In this document: positions 32,612 through 45,342 of the stretch, piece by piece
How the letters are laid out: the number at the start of each line of letters is the position of its first letter
Position numbering within the stretch: position 1 is the first letter of the stretch
From: Bacteriovoracaceae bacterium
GTDB lineage: Bacteria > Bdellovibrionota > Bacteriovoracia > Bacteriovoracales > Bacteriovoracaceae
Direction: 5' to 3'
NCBI GenBank assembly: GCA_003245675.1
Contig: QKCN01000034.1
Span: 1 to 51,532, forward strand
DNA length: 51,532 nt
Notes under the pieces: model-generated
What the model was told of the DNA's origin: nothing
The model's database searches: none
What the model saw: the letters and a program-made list of their open reading frames with translations, nothing else
Position numbers and translations under genes: made by a program

Positions 32612-35427
32612 GTGAAGCTGATCATATTTTCATAAAAAATGCCCGCCAACACAATCTGAAGAATATCGACCTGAATCTTCCCAAAGAGCAACTTATCGTT
32701 ATAACAGGACCATCTGGTTCCGGAAAATCTTCATTAGCATTCGATACTCTTTATGCCGAAGGACAAAGGCGTTATATTGAATCACTGTCTTCCTATGCTC
32801 GACAGTTCATTGGCGAAGCAGACCCGCCGCTGGTCGAATCCATCACTGGACTTTCACCGGCCATTGCGATTGATCAAAAATCTAGTTCCAAAAATCCACG
32901 CTCAACAGTTGGAACTATTACTGAAATATATGATTACTTAAGAGTCTTTTACGCACGCTTAGGATCTCCTCACTGCCCAGAATGCGGAAAGGAGATTTCG
33001 GTTCAGACTCCCCAACAAATTGGTAAAACAATTGCTGATTTCCCGACCAAGACAAAAATCCAAATCCTCTCGCCCGCTGTTCGCAATGAAAAAGGGAGGC
33101 ACCAAGAACTGATCTCTAAATTTTTATCCCTTGGATTTTCGCGAGCTCGCATTGATGGAGAACTGGTTGAATTGTCTGATGAAATTAAGCTTGAAAAAAA
33201 TATTAAGCACAATATTGAAATCGTTATTGACCGCATTATTGTCAAAGATGGAATTGAAAGACGCATTATCGATTCTGTTGAAATGGCGCTTAAACATTCG
33301 GCGCAAGGACAAGTCATTGTCCTAAAAGATGATGAAGAAATTTTTTTCAGCGAAAGATCATTTTGTGTATCGTGTAATCTGAGTTTTCCCCAACTGGAAC
33401 CTCAACTTTTCTCCTTTAACTCCCCCATAGGCGCCTGCTCAACTTGTAATGGCCTGGGCCAAACCAAAGTCGTTAATGAAAAGCTCATTGTGATGGATCC
33501 TAATATTCCAATACTAGAAGGCGGTTTAGGTGTTTTTGCTAAAAAAAATACCTTTCTCTATGGTATGGCCAAAGATTTTGTTGTCGCAGAAGGTTTTGAT
33601 CGCAGTGTAACTTATAAAGAATTAAGTGCTTCCATGAAAAAAAAGCTGTTTCATGGAACAGAAGATATTTATTCCTATTCTTTTCGCTCTAAAAATTCAT
33701 TCTTTAAATTTCAAAAAGAATTTCCTGGCATTATTCCTTGGATTACCAAAAAGTATCGTGAATCTCTTTCTGATAAGACTCATCAAGAGCTCGAACCATT
33801 CATGCACACGCGAACTTGTCCTGACTGCCAAGGTGAAAAACTCAATCCCTTTGCTTTAGCCACTCTAATCGAAGAAAAATCTATTTCGCAAATCACGACG
33901 ATGGACATTCAAGACGCCAATAATTTTTTTCAAAATCTAAAACTCGATGATGTTAAAATGCATATTGGAGAAACTCTTCTCAAAGAAATTAAATCGCGCC
34001 TAAAATTTTTATGCGAAGTCGGGCTTGAATATTTGACACTCAATCGCAATGCCAACACTTTGTCTGGTGGAGAATCGCAACGCATACGCCTTGCGACTCA
34101 AATTGGATCGGCCCTTACTGGCGTGCTCTATGTTCTAGACGAACCCAGCATTGGTCTGCACTCTCGCGACAATGATCGTCTCATTGCGACCCTCAAAGAA
34201 TTACGCAATCTCAAAAATACTGTAATTGTCGTCGAACACGATGAAGCAATGATGCAAAATGCCGATCACCTTGTCGAAATTGGACCCGGTGCCGGAATTC
34301 ACGGTGGAGAAGTCACTTTTTCCGGAAAACTCAAAGAAATGAAAAATTGCAATTACTGCCTAACTGGCCAATATCTATCGGGGGTAAAATCAATTCCTTT
34401 ACCCAAACAGCGCCGTGAACTCAGTAAATTTATTAGTGCTAAAAAAATCACTAAAAATAATCTCGATAAGTTAGATGTAAAAATTCCACTTGGTGGTTTA
34501 GTTGCCATTACTGGAGTCAGTGGCTCAGGGAAATCGACACTCATACATGATGCCCTTATTCCGGCCATTAAGGCTCAATTGAGTCGCGATCGCAAAAGTC
34601 TAGATTCAATTGATTATTTGCACTCCGTGACCGGTGTTGAACAAATACAAAGTATTATTGAACTCGATCAAAGTCCGATTGGGCGCACACCACACTCCAA
34701 TCCTGCCACCTACACAAGTCTTTTTGATGAAATTCGAAAGCTATTTGCAACAACTAAAGAATCTAAAATTCGTGGGTACGGCCCAGGACGCTTTAGCTTT
34801 AATGTCAAAGGTGGTCGTTGCGAACGCTGCGAAGGAAGTGGTGTCCTTAAAATCGAAATGCACTTTCTACCCGACGTCTACATTGGTTGCCCTGACTGCC
34901 ATGGCAAACGCTATAACGATGAAACTCTTTCCGTGCTCTTTAAAAACAAAAATATCCACGAAATATTGGACATGACCATTGAAGAAGCTTACGAATTTTT
35001 CAAAAATCACACTAAACCTGAAAGAATTTTAGCCACTCTCAATGCTGTCGGACTTGGCTATATGAAATTGGGCCAAGCGGCCACAACTCTTTCGGGAGGC
35101 GAAGCTCAGCGCATGAAGCTTGCCCGAGAATTAGGCAAGAGACCTAAAGGACATTGTCTTTATGTACTCGATGAACCAACGACGGGACTTCATTTTGAAG
35201 ATATTCGCATTCTACTTACGGCCATTAATTCTCTAGTCGATAATGGTCATACTGTTCTCGTTATTGAACATAATATGGATGTCATAAAATCGGCCGATTA
35301 TGTTATTGATCTAGGACCTGAAGGTGGAAAAAAGGGTGGGAAAATAATAGCCCAAGGGACCCCCGAAGATATCGTTGCACAAAGTAATGTGTCTTTTACC
35401 GGAAAATTTTTAGAAAAGTATTTATAA
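32608..35427 (+). CDS. uvrA: Excinuclease ABC subunit A
   Basis: The 939-residue protein has two ABC ATPase modules. Walker A motifs are GPSGSGKSS (residues 34-42) and GVSGSGKST (about 635). ABC signatures are LSGGESQRIRLATQIGS and LSGGEAQRMKLARELG. Walker B motifs are VLDEPSIGLHSRD and VLDEPTTGLHFED. Zinc modules include CPECGKEI, CxxC pairs near 253 and 277, CPDCQGEK, and CERCEGSG with CPDCHGKRYN. It detects helix-distorting lesions with UvrB in nucleotide excision repair and receives sites marked by Mfd, encoded 5 kb upstream. It is a full-length, ordinary UvrA. The gene converges on atpE, with one minus-strand terminator between them. Confidence 0.98.
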   Translation: MSEADHIFIKNARQHNLKNIDLNLPKEQLIVITGPSGSGKSSLAFDTLYAEGQRRYIESLSSYARQFIGEADPPLVESITGLSPAIAIDQKSSSKNPRSTVGTITEIYDYLRVFYARLGSPHCPECGKEISVQTPQQIGKTIADFPTKTKIQILSPAVRNEKGRHQELISKFLSLGFSRARIDGELVELSDEIKLEKNIKHNIEIVIDRIIVKDGIERRIIDSVEMALKHSAQGQVIVLKDDEEIFFSERSFCVSCNLSFPQLEPQLFSFNSPIGACSTCNGLGQTKVVNEKLIVMDPNIPILEGGLGVFAKKNTFLYGMAKDFVVAEGFDRSVTYKELSASMKKKLFHGTEDIYSYSFRSKNSFFKFQKEFPGIIPWITKKYRESLSDKTHQELEPFMHTRTCPDCQGEKLNPFALATLIEEKSISQITTMDIQDANNFFQNLKLDDVKMHIGETLLKEIKSRLKFLCEVGLEYLTLNRNANTLSGGESQRIRLATQIGSALTGVLYVLDEPSIGLHSRDNDRLIATLKELRNLKNTVIVVEHDEAMMQNADHLVEIGPGAGIHGGEVTFSGKLKEMKNCNYCLTGQYLSGVKSIPLPKQRRELSKFISAKKITKNNLDKLDVKIPLGGLVAITGVSGSGKSTLIHDALIPAIKAQLSRDRKSLDSIDYLHSVTGVEQIQSIIELDQSPIGRTPHSNPATYTSLFDEIRKLFATTKESKIRGYGPGRFSFNVKGGRCERCEGSGVLKIEMHFLPDVYIGCPDCHGKRYNDETLSVLFKNKNIHEILDMTIEEAYEFFKNHTKPERILATLNAVGLGYMKLGQAATTLSGGEAQRMKLARELGKRPKGHCLYVLDEPTTGLHFEDIRILLTAINSLVDNGHTVLVIEHNMDVIKSADYVIDLGPEGGKKGGKIIAQGTPEDIVAQSNVSFTGKFLEKYL

Positions 35428-35450
35428 AAAAGGGAGACAAAAGCCTCCCT
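35426..35450 (-). terminator. Terminator of the dnaA-to-atpE transcript
   Basis: The minus strand reads AGGGAGGC-TTTT-GTCTCCCT, an 8-bp stem with one mismatch, followed by six T residues and then A. It lies 26 bases after the atpE stop codon. In the plus direction the hairpin is not followed by a T run, so uvrA is less well terminated. Confidence 0.7.
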
Positions 35451-35475
35451 CATTCTATGTTGATTCTATTCCAAA

Positions 35476-35805
35476 TTATGGCTTGAGTAAGAACGCAATA
35501 ACAAATGCGTAAATAACCAATGATTCGATCAAAGCAAGTGAAATAATTAAAGGCGTAAAGATTTTGTCTGCCGCTGAAGGATTACGTGCAATGCCTTCAA
35601 GAGCTTTAGATGCAGCAACACCTTGTCCAATAGCTCCCCCTAATACCGCAAATGAAATGGCCATACCAGACGCAATCGCGTAAATACCATCACCAATTTC
35701 AAAAACACCATCACCAATCTCATGGTGAACCGTTTGTCCAACTTCGTTAGCATAAACTAAAGCGCTCATGGCAAAAGTCAGTAATGCATAAAAAATTCTC
35801 ATCAT
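35476..35805 (-). CDS. atpE: ATP synthase F0 subunit c with N-terminal signal-like extension
   Basis: The 109-residue protein is longer than the usual 70-90. Residues 1-19 look like a signal peptide ([19 protein letters not shown]), followed by a short acidic segment with EIGDG twice. The two c-subunit helices then follow: [20 protein letters not shown] (56-75) and [20 protein letters not shown] (87-106). Glu94 is the ion-binding carboxylate. GGAG lies 6 bases before ATG 35805, so I prefer this start over the in-frame TTG at 35817. Gln61, Glu94, Ser95 and Tyr99 coincide with residues that coordinate sodium in Na+-type c rings, but the threonine next to the serine is leucine. It follows atpB by 15 bases. 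Confidence 0.95.
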   Translation of the reverse strand: MMRIFYALLTFAMSALVYANEVGQTVHHEIGDGVFEIGDGIYAIASGMAISFAVLGGAIGQGVAASKALEGIARNPSAADKIFTPLIISLALIESLVIYAFVIAFLLKP

Positions 35806-35820
35806 AATTGTCTCCAAATT

Positions 35821-36579
35821 CTAATGTTCTTCACTATGAGAAGCCATACTAATATAAACCATTGTCAATAAACTAAAAACAAAAGCTTGAATAAAAGCTA
35901 CAAAAATTCCCAGTCCCAAAAAAATGACAGGAACAATATAAGGCACCATGTTTGAAAAGATCTCTAATACAAGATGATCTCCCGAAATATTACCGCGCAA
36001 ACGCAAGGCTAGGGCAATAGGGCGAACAACATGGGAAACCAATTCAATGGGGAGAATTAAGAAAGACAAATAAGCGACTGGACCAAAAAAATGTTTGGCA
36101 TATTTGATGGGGCCCTGACGAATAATTCCATAAATGTTGTAATAGAGAAAAGTAAGAAGGCCAAATGCTAAAGTCGTATTGAGATTCGCCGTTGGTGGAA
36201 AAAAGCCTGGAACAGCTCCCAGTAGATTACAGAACAAGATGAGCAAAAACACATAAAATACATAAGGAAAATGCCTTATCGCGAGATCTTCGCCCATAAC
36301 CGATTTGGCTAAATTAAAAATATAATTACTCAAAAAATCAAAGCTAGACAGAATTCCAAGCTTAGGTGAAGGCGCCAAATTATTCCATTTTTGAAGTTTC
36401 TTTCTGTAAAAAAATCCAAGAAAACTTAAAGCAAGCAGCACAATGACAAACGTCACCACGTGACTGGGCTGCTGGGACCAAATTTCCAAAGGCTTAAACC
36501 AATTATATAAAGGCTCACTCTCTGATGCCTGCGCAGAACCACAAAATAATATAAATATGAAAATTAATTTTTGTATCAT
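35821..36579 (-). CDS. atpB: ATP synthase F0 subunit a
   Basis: The 252-residue membrane protein carries the essential arginine helix (VVRPIALALRLRGNISGDHL) and the C-terminal ion-path helix VIFLGLGIFVAFIQAFVFSL with LTMVYISMA. The N-terminus (IQKLIFIFILFCGSAQASES) looks like a cleavable signal peptide, as in several bacterial a subunits. LLGAVPGFFPPTANLNTTLA is also typical. It forms the stator half-channels against the c ring. It overlaps the AtpI-like gene by 4 bases. Only I, a and c genes are present here; subunit b and F1 genes must lie elsewhere. Confidence 0.97.
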   Translation of the reverse strand: MIQKLIFIFILFCGSAQASESEPLYNWFKPLEIWSQQPSHVVTFVIVLLALSFLGFFYRKKLQKWNNLAPSPKLGILSSFDFLSNYIFNLAKSVMGEDLAIRHFPYVFYVFLLILFCNLLGAVPGFFPPTANLNTTLAFGLLTFLYYNIYGIIRQGPIKYAKHFFGPVAYLSFLILPIELVSHVVRPIALALRLRGNISGDHLVLEIFSNMVPYIVPVIFLGLGIFVAFIQAFVFSLLTMVYISMASHSEEH

Positions 36580-36911
36580 CTATGCTTAGCTACAAACCCT
36601 AAAAAAAGGAACAAATACGAAGTGAACTCTATAAAAATAATATAACTCTTATTGCGAGGAACTTCCTCAATTAAATAATAAAATCCAGCAAATAAAAGAG
36701 AAAACTTGCATATAAACAAAATAATCACCCAGAAGGATTTTCTGCGCAATTGCCGTACACTAGAGTAGCTTAGTACATATGAGCAATAAAATAAAGCTGA
36801 GGCCCCCCCACTGACGAGCAGTGAATCTCGAAAAATTAGTAAAAAAGCTGCTGCCAACACGAGCGAAGCAAAAGTGAAGGCAAAATAAAAATTGTTTTTG
36901 CAAATTCTCAT
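36576..36911 (-). CDS. atpI: AtpI-like small membrane protein
   Basis: The 111-residue protein has four hydrophobic helices (about 9-27, 33-50, 57-78, 88-107) with a basic cytoplasmic hairpin (SSVRQLRRKSF) in the middle. This is the topology of AtpI/ATP_synt_I proteins, which assist c-ring assembly or Mg2+ supply. Sequence similarity is weak and the call depends largely on its place immediately upstream of atpB, with 4-base overlaps on both sides. Confidence 0.6.
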   Translation of the reverse strand: MRICKNNFYFAFTFASLVLAAAFLLIFRDSLLVSGGASALFYCSYVLSYSSVRQLRRKSFWVIILFICKFSLLFAGFYYLIEEVPRNKSYIIFIEFTSYLFLFLGFVAKHR

Positions 36912-37696
36912 CTTTTACGGGCAATCCTGCGTTGATAAATAGAACGCAAACGCTCCTTCAGTACTTTCGTATTGGGATATTCTCCCAAAATGGAATAATA
37001 AATATCATAAGCTATTTTTAATTTTTCCAGCATCTCATAATCATTGGCCAACATAAAACGCGCTTGAATCACCTTTTCGCGCTTTACTTCCCTCTTTATG
37101 TATTGCCGCCAAAAATGAACGGCCTTTTCCCAATTTTTTTCTTGAAAATAGCACAAACCCAAATCATTTAAAGATGCTAAGGCAAAATCATTCTTTTCAT
37201 CTTTGATAATTTTTTCGAACCATTTTTTCGCCTCTTCAAATTGCTCTAAATAATAATAAGACCGACCAATGCGATATCCAAAAAAATCTTTTTCCTTTAA
37301 AGCTGGCTGGTAGGCATAAAGTTTTTGATATGAATCTAGAGCATCTTGATGTTTTTCTAAAAAGCTAAATTGAATATCGGCAATACGCTCTTGGGCATTT
37401 ACTTGCCACTTAGGAATTGGTGATGTTTCTAACACCATATTGAAATTATAAAGTGCCTGGTGATAATTTCCAAGATAGAGAGAATAGAGTTCGCCTAGCT
37501 GGTAATGCACTTTGGTTTTTACAACTGGAGAAGGTTTGAGGCGTATGATTTCTTCATACTTTTTAATTGCCTCTACATAGTTTTGATCATTAACAAAATT
37601 CTGCGCAATAATGATTTCTTTCTGTAAGCGAGAAGAAAAATCACAAGAGATTAGGAGAAATAAAATTAAAGGCAATAACCGCATCATCAATTTCAT
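36908..37696 (-). CDS. TPR lipoprotein (BamD/YbgF-like repeat protein)
   Basis: The 262-residue protein has a lipobox (LLISC, Cys18) and at least five TPR-like repeats: NFVNDQNYVEAIKKYEEIIR, LYLGNYHQALYNFNMVLETS, LEKHQDALDSYQKLYAYQP, YLEQFEEAKKWFEKIIKDE and CYFQEKNWEKAVHFWRQYI. It should sit on the periplasmic side, anchored in the inner or outer membrane. BamD is a TPR lipoprotein of similar size, but the BamD-specific start is not evident, so I leave the function open. GAGGAG precedes the ATG. It follows gyrA by 14 bases and overlaps the AtpI-like gene by 4, so it bridges the replication and ATP synthase genes in one transcript. Confidence 0.75.
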   Translation of the reverse strand: MKLMMRLLPLILFLLISCDFSSRLQKEIIIAQNFVNDQNYVEAIKKYEEIIRLKPSPVVKTKVHYQLGELYSLYLGNYHQALYNFNMVLETSPIPKWQVNAQERIADIQFSFLEKHQDALDSYQKLYAYQPALKEKDFFGYRIGRSYYYLEQFEEAKKWFEKIIKDEKNDFALASLNDLGLCYFQEKNWEKAVHFWRQYIKREVKREKVIQARFMLANDYEMLEKLKIAYDIYYSILGEYPNTKVLKERLRSIYQRRIARKR

Positions 37697-37710
37697 TTCT
37701 CCTCAAAGAA

Positions 37711-40200
37711 TTACTCTTCCGTAGCCTCTTCATCAATATCGCCATCATGATCATTTTCTGCAATTTTCTCAACGGCAACGACTTTTTCCCCGGCCTTCAC
37801 ATTAATCAAGCGAACACCTTGAGTGTTACGCCCTAACAATGAAATACCAGAAATTTTAGTCCGGATAACTTGACCATGATCCGTAATAACCATTAAATCA
37901 TCACTCTCTGTGACTGGTAAAATTTGAACAATATCGCCATTGCGATCAGTAAGCTTCATAGCAATAATGCCCTTACCGCCGCGTGATTGCTTGCGATATT
38001 CAGCTGCATTAGTGCGTTTACCATAACCATTTTCGGTGACTGACAGAATTTCAATTTTATCATCGATAATTTCCATTCCGATGACTTTTTCACTATCGGT
38101 AATATTAATGCCTTTTACCCCTTGGGAAACGCGGCCCATGACACGACACTCTTCTTCAGAAAAACGAATAATTTTACCAGAAGAAGCGCAGAGAAGGACG
38201 TCTTTGGTTCCATCAGTAATTCTTACGGCAACGACCGCATCGCCATCCTGTACCTTGATGGCCCTCAATCCGTTTTGCTTAATGTTTTTGTAATCTTCTA
38301 GCGAAGATTTTTTTACAATACCATTTTCTGTCGCAATCAAAAGATTATACTTATCTTGGTCTTCCTGAGGAATCGCAATGATTTCTTTAATCGTTTCACC
38401 ATTTTTAATTGGGAGGATATTTATAAGATTGCGCCCCTTACTTGTTCTTGTGCCCTCTGGTAGTTGATACACTTTTAGACTGTAAACAACGCCCATTTTA
38501 TTAAAGAACAAAATGGTATCATGAGTATTGGCAGTAAAGAGATTTGTAACAAAATCATCGTCAACTGCTTGCGCGCCCTTAACACCCTTACCGCCACGTT
38601 TTTGTGCACGATAAGTATCAAGAGTCATACGCTTTACATAACCTTTGTGAGTTACTGTAACAATGACTTCTTCACTTTTAATCATGTCTTCCAGTTGAAT
38701 CTCATCTGCTTTCGCCACAATTTCTGTACGCCGTTCGTCACCATAAGTTTCGCGCATACTTGAAAATTCTTCTTTGATGATTCCATTCACTCGTTCTTCT
38801 GAAGATAAGATATCTTCTAGGTCCGCAATCAGAATCATAATTTCATTATACTCTTTAACAATTTTATCTCTTTCCAATCCGGTAAGACGTTGTAGTCTCA
38901 TATCCAAAATAGCTTGCGATTGAATCTCGCTGAGCTCAAAGCGTTTGATCAAACGCTCTTTCGCCTGCTGTGGACCATCCGCTGTCTTGATTAATTCTAC
39001 AACTTCATCAATATTTTCAACGGCCGTTTTTAAGCCCAACAAAATATGAGCTCGTTCGCGAGCACGCTTTAGTTCATAAGTTGTACGACGAACAACGACT
39101 TCTTTGCGGTGATTGATAAAACACTGAAGCATCTCTTTCAAATTCATAACTTTGGGTTGCCCCTTATGAATAGAAAGATAAATAATCCCAAAAGATGTCT
39201 GCAATTGTGTTTGTTTATAAAGGCGATTTAAAATAACACTAGAAATTTCACCTTTGCGTAGATCAATAACAACGCGAATCCCTTCTCTATTTGATTCATC
39301 GCGAATATCAGAAATTCCTTCAAGGGCCTTACTGTTTACCAATTCGGCAATCTTCTCAATAAGACGTGCTTTATTCACCTGATATGGAATTTCCGTTACC
39401 ACTATGCGCTCACGATCTCGACCAAAAGGTTCAATTTCGCATTTGGCACGAATTTGAATAATTCCTTTTCCAGTAAAATAGGCTGACTTAATGCCCTCTG
39501 TTCCATGAATAGTTCCCGCCGTTGGAAAATCGGGACCAGGAATAATTTTGATAAGATCATGCACAGTTAAATCTGGATTATCTATCAAAGCATCAAGACC
39601 ATTATAGACTTCGGTCAAATTATGAGGAGGAATATTAGTCGCCATCCCCACCGCAATACCAGCGGAACCATTGATCAAAAGATTTGGAATTTTAGTTGGA
39701 AGTACGGCCGGTTCTTTTAAAGACCCATCGTAATTTGGCTGCCAATCAATCGTATCTTTATCAATATCTTTGAGCAATTCTTCACTCATACGCTGCATAC
39801 GAACTTCGGTGTAACGCATGGCCGCAGCATTATCTCCGTCAATTGAACCAAAATTTCCTTGCCCATTTACTAATGGATAGCGCATGGAAAAATCTTGGGC
39901 CATACGCACAATAGTCCCATAAACCGAAGAGTCACCATGAGGATGATATTTACCAATCACATCCCCAACCACACGGGCAGACTTCAAAAAAGGCTTATTG
40001 TGATAATTGTTGAGCATGTGCATAGCAAAAAGAGCGCGGCGATGCACAGGCTTTAAACCATCACGCACATCGGGAAGGGCGCGCCCCACGATAACGCTCA
40101 TCGCGTAATCTAGATAGCAACTTCTCATTTCATCTTGAATAAGAAGAGGTACTACATTGCCAGATTTATTCTCATTATTTGTTTCATTATTCTCAGACAT
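37711..40200 (-). CDS. gyrA: DNA gyrase subunit A
   Basis: The 829-residue protein has the breakage-reunion domain with YLDYAMSVIVGRALPDVRDG, KYHPHGDSSVYGTIVRMAQD and catalytic Tyr130 in AAMRYTEVRM. A C-terminal six-blade wrapping domain contains the GyrA box QKRGGKGVKG (in ...QKRGGKGVKGAQ). It ends in an acidic tail, DHDGDIDEEATEE. With GyrB it introduces negative supercoils. Quinolone-pocket Ser91 equals E. coli Ser83, while Gly95 stands where E. coli has Asp87. It follows gyrB by 14 bases. Confidence 0.99.
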   Translation of the reverse strand: MSENNETNNENKSGNVVPLLIQDEMRSCYLDYAMSVIVGRALPDVRDGLKPVHRRALFAMHMLNNYHNKPFLKSARVVGDVIGKYHPHGDSSVYGTIVRMAQDFSMRYPLVNGQGNFGSIDGDNAAAMRYTEVRMQRMSEELLKDIDKDTIDWQPNYDGSLKEPAVLPTKIPNLLINGSAGIAVGMATNIPPHNLTEVYNGLDALIDNPDLTVHDLIKIIPGPDFPTAGTIHGTEGIKSAYFTGKGIIQIRAKCEIEPFGRDRERIVVTEIPYQVNKARLIEKIAELVNSKALEGISDIRDESNREGIRVVIDLRKGEISSVILNRLYKQTQLQTSFGIIYLSIHKGQPKVMNLKEMLQCFINHRKEVVVRRTTYELKRARERAHILLGLKTAVENIDEVVELIKTADGPQQAKERLIKRFELSEIQSQAILDMRLQRLTGLERDKIVKEYNEIMILIADLEDILSSEERVNGIIKEEFSSMRETYGDERRTEIVAKADEIQLEDMIKSEEVIVTVTHKGYVKRMTLDTYRAQKRGGKGVKGAQAVDDDFVTNLFTANTHDTILFFNKMGVVYSLKVYQLPEGTRTSKGRNLINILPIKNGETIKEIIAIPQEDQDKYNLLIATENGIVKKSSLEDYKNIKQNGLRAIKVQDGDAVVAVRITDGTKDVLLCASSGKIIRFSEEECRVMGRVSQGVKGINITDSEKVIGMEIIDDKIEILSVTENGYGKRTNAAEYRKQSRGGKGIIAMKLTDRNGDIVQILPVTESDDLMVITDHGQVIRTKISGISLLGRNTQGVRLINVKAGEKVVAVEKIAENDHDGDIDEEATEE

Positions 40201-40214
40201 TTGTCATCACTCCA

Positions 40215-43779
<3,565 letters not shown>

Positions 43780-43782
43780 TTA

Positions 43783-44895
43783 CTAGAGACGTAATGGCAT
43801 TAAGATACCTAGATATTGAGGAAGCTCTTCTGATTTTACAACAACAGGATGTAACTCGCTGTTAAATTCAAAAATTACTTCGGAATCAGGTAATACAGAC
43901 AAAGTATCTAATAGGTACTTTGCATTAAAACCAATACTCATTTCATCGCCAGTATAATTAACATCAACAATTTCAAAAGCATCACCGATAATGGAATGGT
44001 TTGCTGAAATAGTAAGTTTGTTGTTTGAGATGTTGAGTTTTACACCATTAGTTTTTTCATTTGCCAAAATTCTAATACGCTTAATGGCTTTAATAAGTGC
44101 TGAGCGGTCAACATTCATTGAATATTTTGTTTTAGTTGGAATATGTGCCTGATACTTTGGAAATTCTCTGGCTATTAAACGGACTGAAACATAATAATCT
44201 TCACAGCTGATATAGATAAAAGAATCATCAAGAGCAAAACGAATATCAGAGTGAGGATATGTTTCAGCTAATTTTTTAACTTCGCCAATTCCTTTGCGTG
44301 GAATAATAATACCATCAGTTAAAAAATCTTCAGGTCCATTGAAATCTTCAATATCTAAAAGTGCTAGACGATAACCATCAACAGCAACAGTTCTCAAACT
44401 TGAGTTGATAACTTGAAAAAACATACCATTCAAAAAAGGACGAGTTTCATCAGTGGAAATGGCATAAGAGACTCTATTAATACATTCCAGTAACTGTTTT
44501 GCATGTAAGTGGAAAGTATTAGATTCTGATGCAAAATTAATATCAGGATATTCTTCAGCGTTAGTGATAAGAAGTGAATAATCGATATTTCTACAAACAA
44601 GTTTTAAAACATTTTTTGCATTATCAGAACTGAAGGTAATTTCTTCATCAGGAAGTTCTCTTACGATATCAAAAATATTTTTTGCGTTAATGCAAAAGAC
44701 ACCTTCTTCAGAAATAACAGCTGGGCAAATTAATTTAGCTGATACTTCTAAGTCAGTTGCGACTATTGTTAAAGAATTGTTTTTGGCTTCGAAAAGACAA
44801 TTGGTAAGCAGTGGCCTAGATATTTTTTTATCTACTACTGAAAGCATTTTATTAAGCGAATCTCTAAGAATTTGAGCATTAATTTTTAATTGCAT
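43783..44895 (-). CDS. dnaN: DNA polymerase III beta clamp
   Basis: The 370-residue protein shows the three-domain clamp. MQLKINAQILRDSLNKMLSV opens domain I, KQLLECINRVSYAISTDETR with PFLNGMFF opens domain II, and VNYTGDEMSIGFNAKYLLD lies in domain III. The C-terminal hydrophobic groove ends in YLGILMPLRL, matching the usual Y-x-x-M-P-M-R-L. It is the sliding clamp that tethers polymerase to DNA. It lies 447 bases downstream of dnaA; that gap is discussed as candidate oriC. AGG lies about 8 bases upstream of the ATG. Confidence 0.98.
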   Translation of the reverse strand: MQLKINAQILRDSLNKMLSVVDKKISRPLLTNCLFEAKNNSLTIVATDLEVSAKLICPAVISEEGVFCINAKNIFDIVRELPDEEITFSSDNAKNVLKLVCRNIDYSLLITNAEEYPDINFASESNTFHLHAKQLLECINRVSYAISTDETRPFLNGMFFQVINSSLRTVAVDGYRLALLDIEDFNGPEDFLTDGIIIPRKGIGEVKKLAETYPHSDIRFALDDSFIYISCEDYYVSVRLIAREFPKYQAHIPTKTKYSMNVDRSALIKAIKRIRILANEKTNGVKLNISNNKLTISANHSIIGDAFEIVDVNYTGDEMSIGFNAKYLLDTLSVLPDSEVIFEFNSELHPVVVKSEELPQYLGILMPLRL

Positions 44896-45342
44896 TACTA
44901 CCTCTAAAAACGAATCTTTAAATTTCTATTTTTATATGATTTTTACAACGCTTTGTCATTAACTCATGATCTAATTCTTTGCATGAGCTAAGTTGTTTCA
45001 TGTCTATATCTATATATATATTTAATATAATAATAATAATGCTGTTGATTTGTGAGTAATTTGAGAAAAGCTTATAATTTTAATCAGTTAATTGAGTATC
45101 CAAATTTAATATCTGTGTACAAAAATCGTGTATAAAAATCATTGTTTCGTATATCACTAAAAGTTGAGTGTATTACTAGGGTATTTTTCCCAATTTCTTA
45201 ACAAAACAATCTAACTTTATCTTTCCAAGTAAATAAAAAGTCAGAAATAGCTGTGTTTTTTCCACAAAATATTTCACATGTTATTAAAAATAGGCCGTTA
45301 ATAGCAAAATTGTGAATTAACAGTGAAAAATTATGTGTAAAA
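44896..45342. other. oriC: Candidate replication origin (dnaA-dnaN intergenic region)
   Basis: No gene is visible in this 447-base gap. It contains at least five 8-of-9 matches to the DnaA box TTATNCACA: TTTTCCACA at 45258-45266 on plus, and minus-strand copies at 45114-45122, 45127-45135, 45311-45319 and 45334-45342. It also has a very AT-rich block at 45003-45040 ending in TAATAATAATAAT, which resembles DnaA-trio repeats of an unwinding element. No exact TTATCCACA was found. Position between dnaA and dnaN, and the divergence of transcription from this area, support an origin function. It must also contain the dnaN promoter. Confidence 0.6.

Noticed and set aside
36908-37696. Calling the TPR lipoprotein BamD
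   Set aside because: Size and lipobox fit, but BamD-specific N-terminal motifs are not evident and the genomic context (gyrA/atpI) is atypical.
45003-45040. AT-rich TATATA/TAATAAT tract as a tandem repeat or CRISPR-like element
   Set aside because: It is simple AT sequence without spacers; better explained as an unwinding element or promoter region of dnaN.
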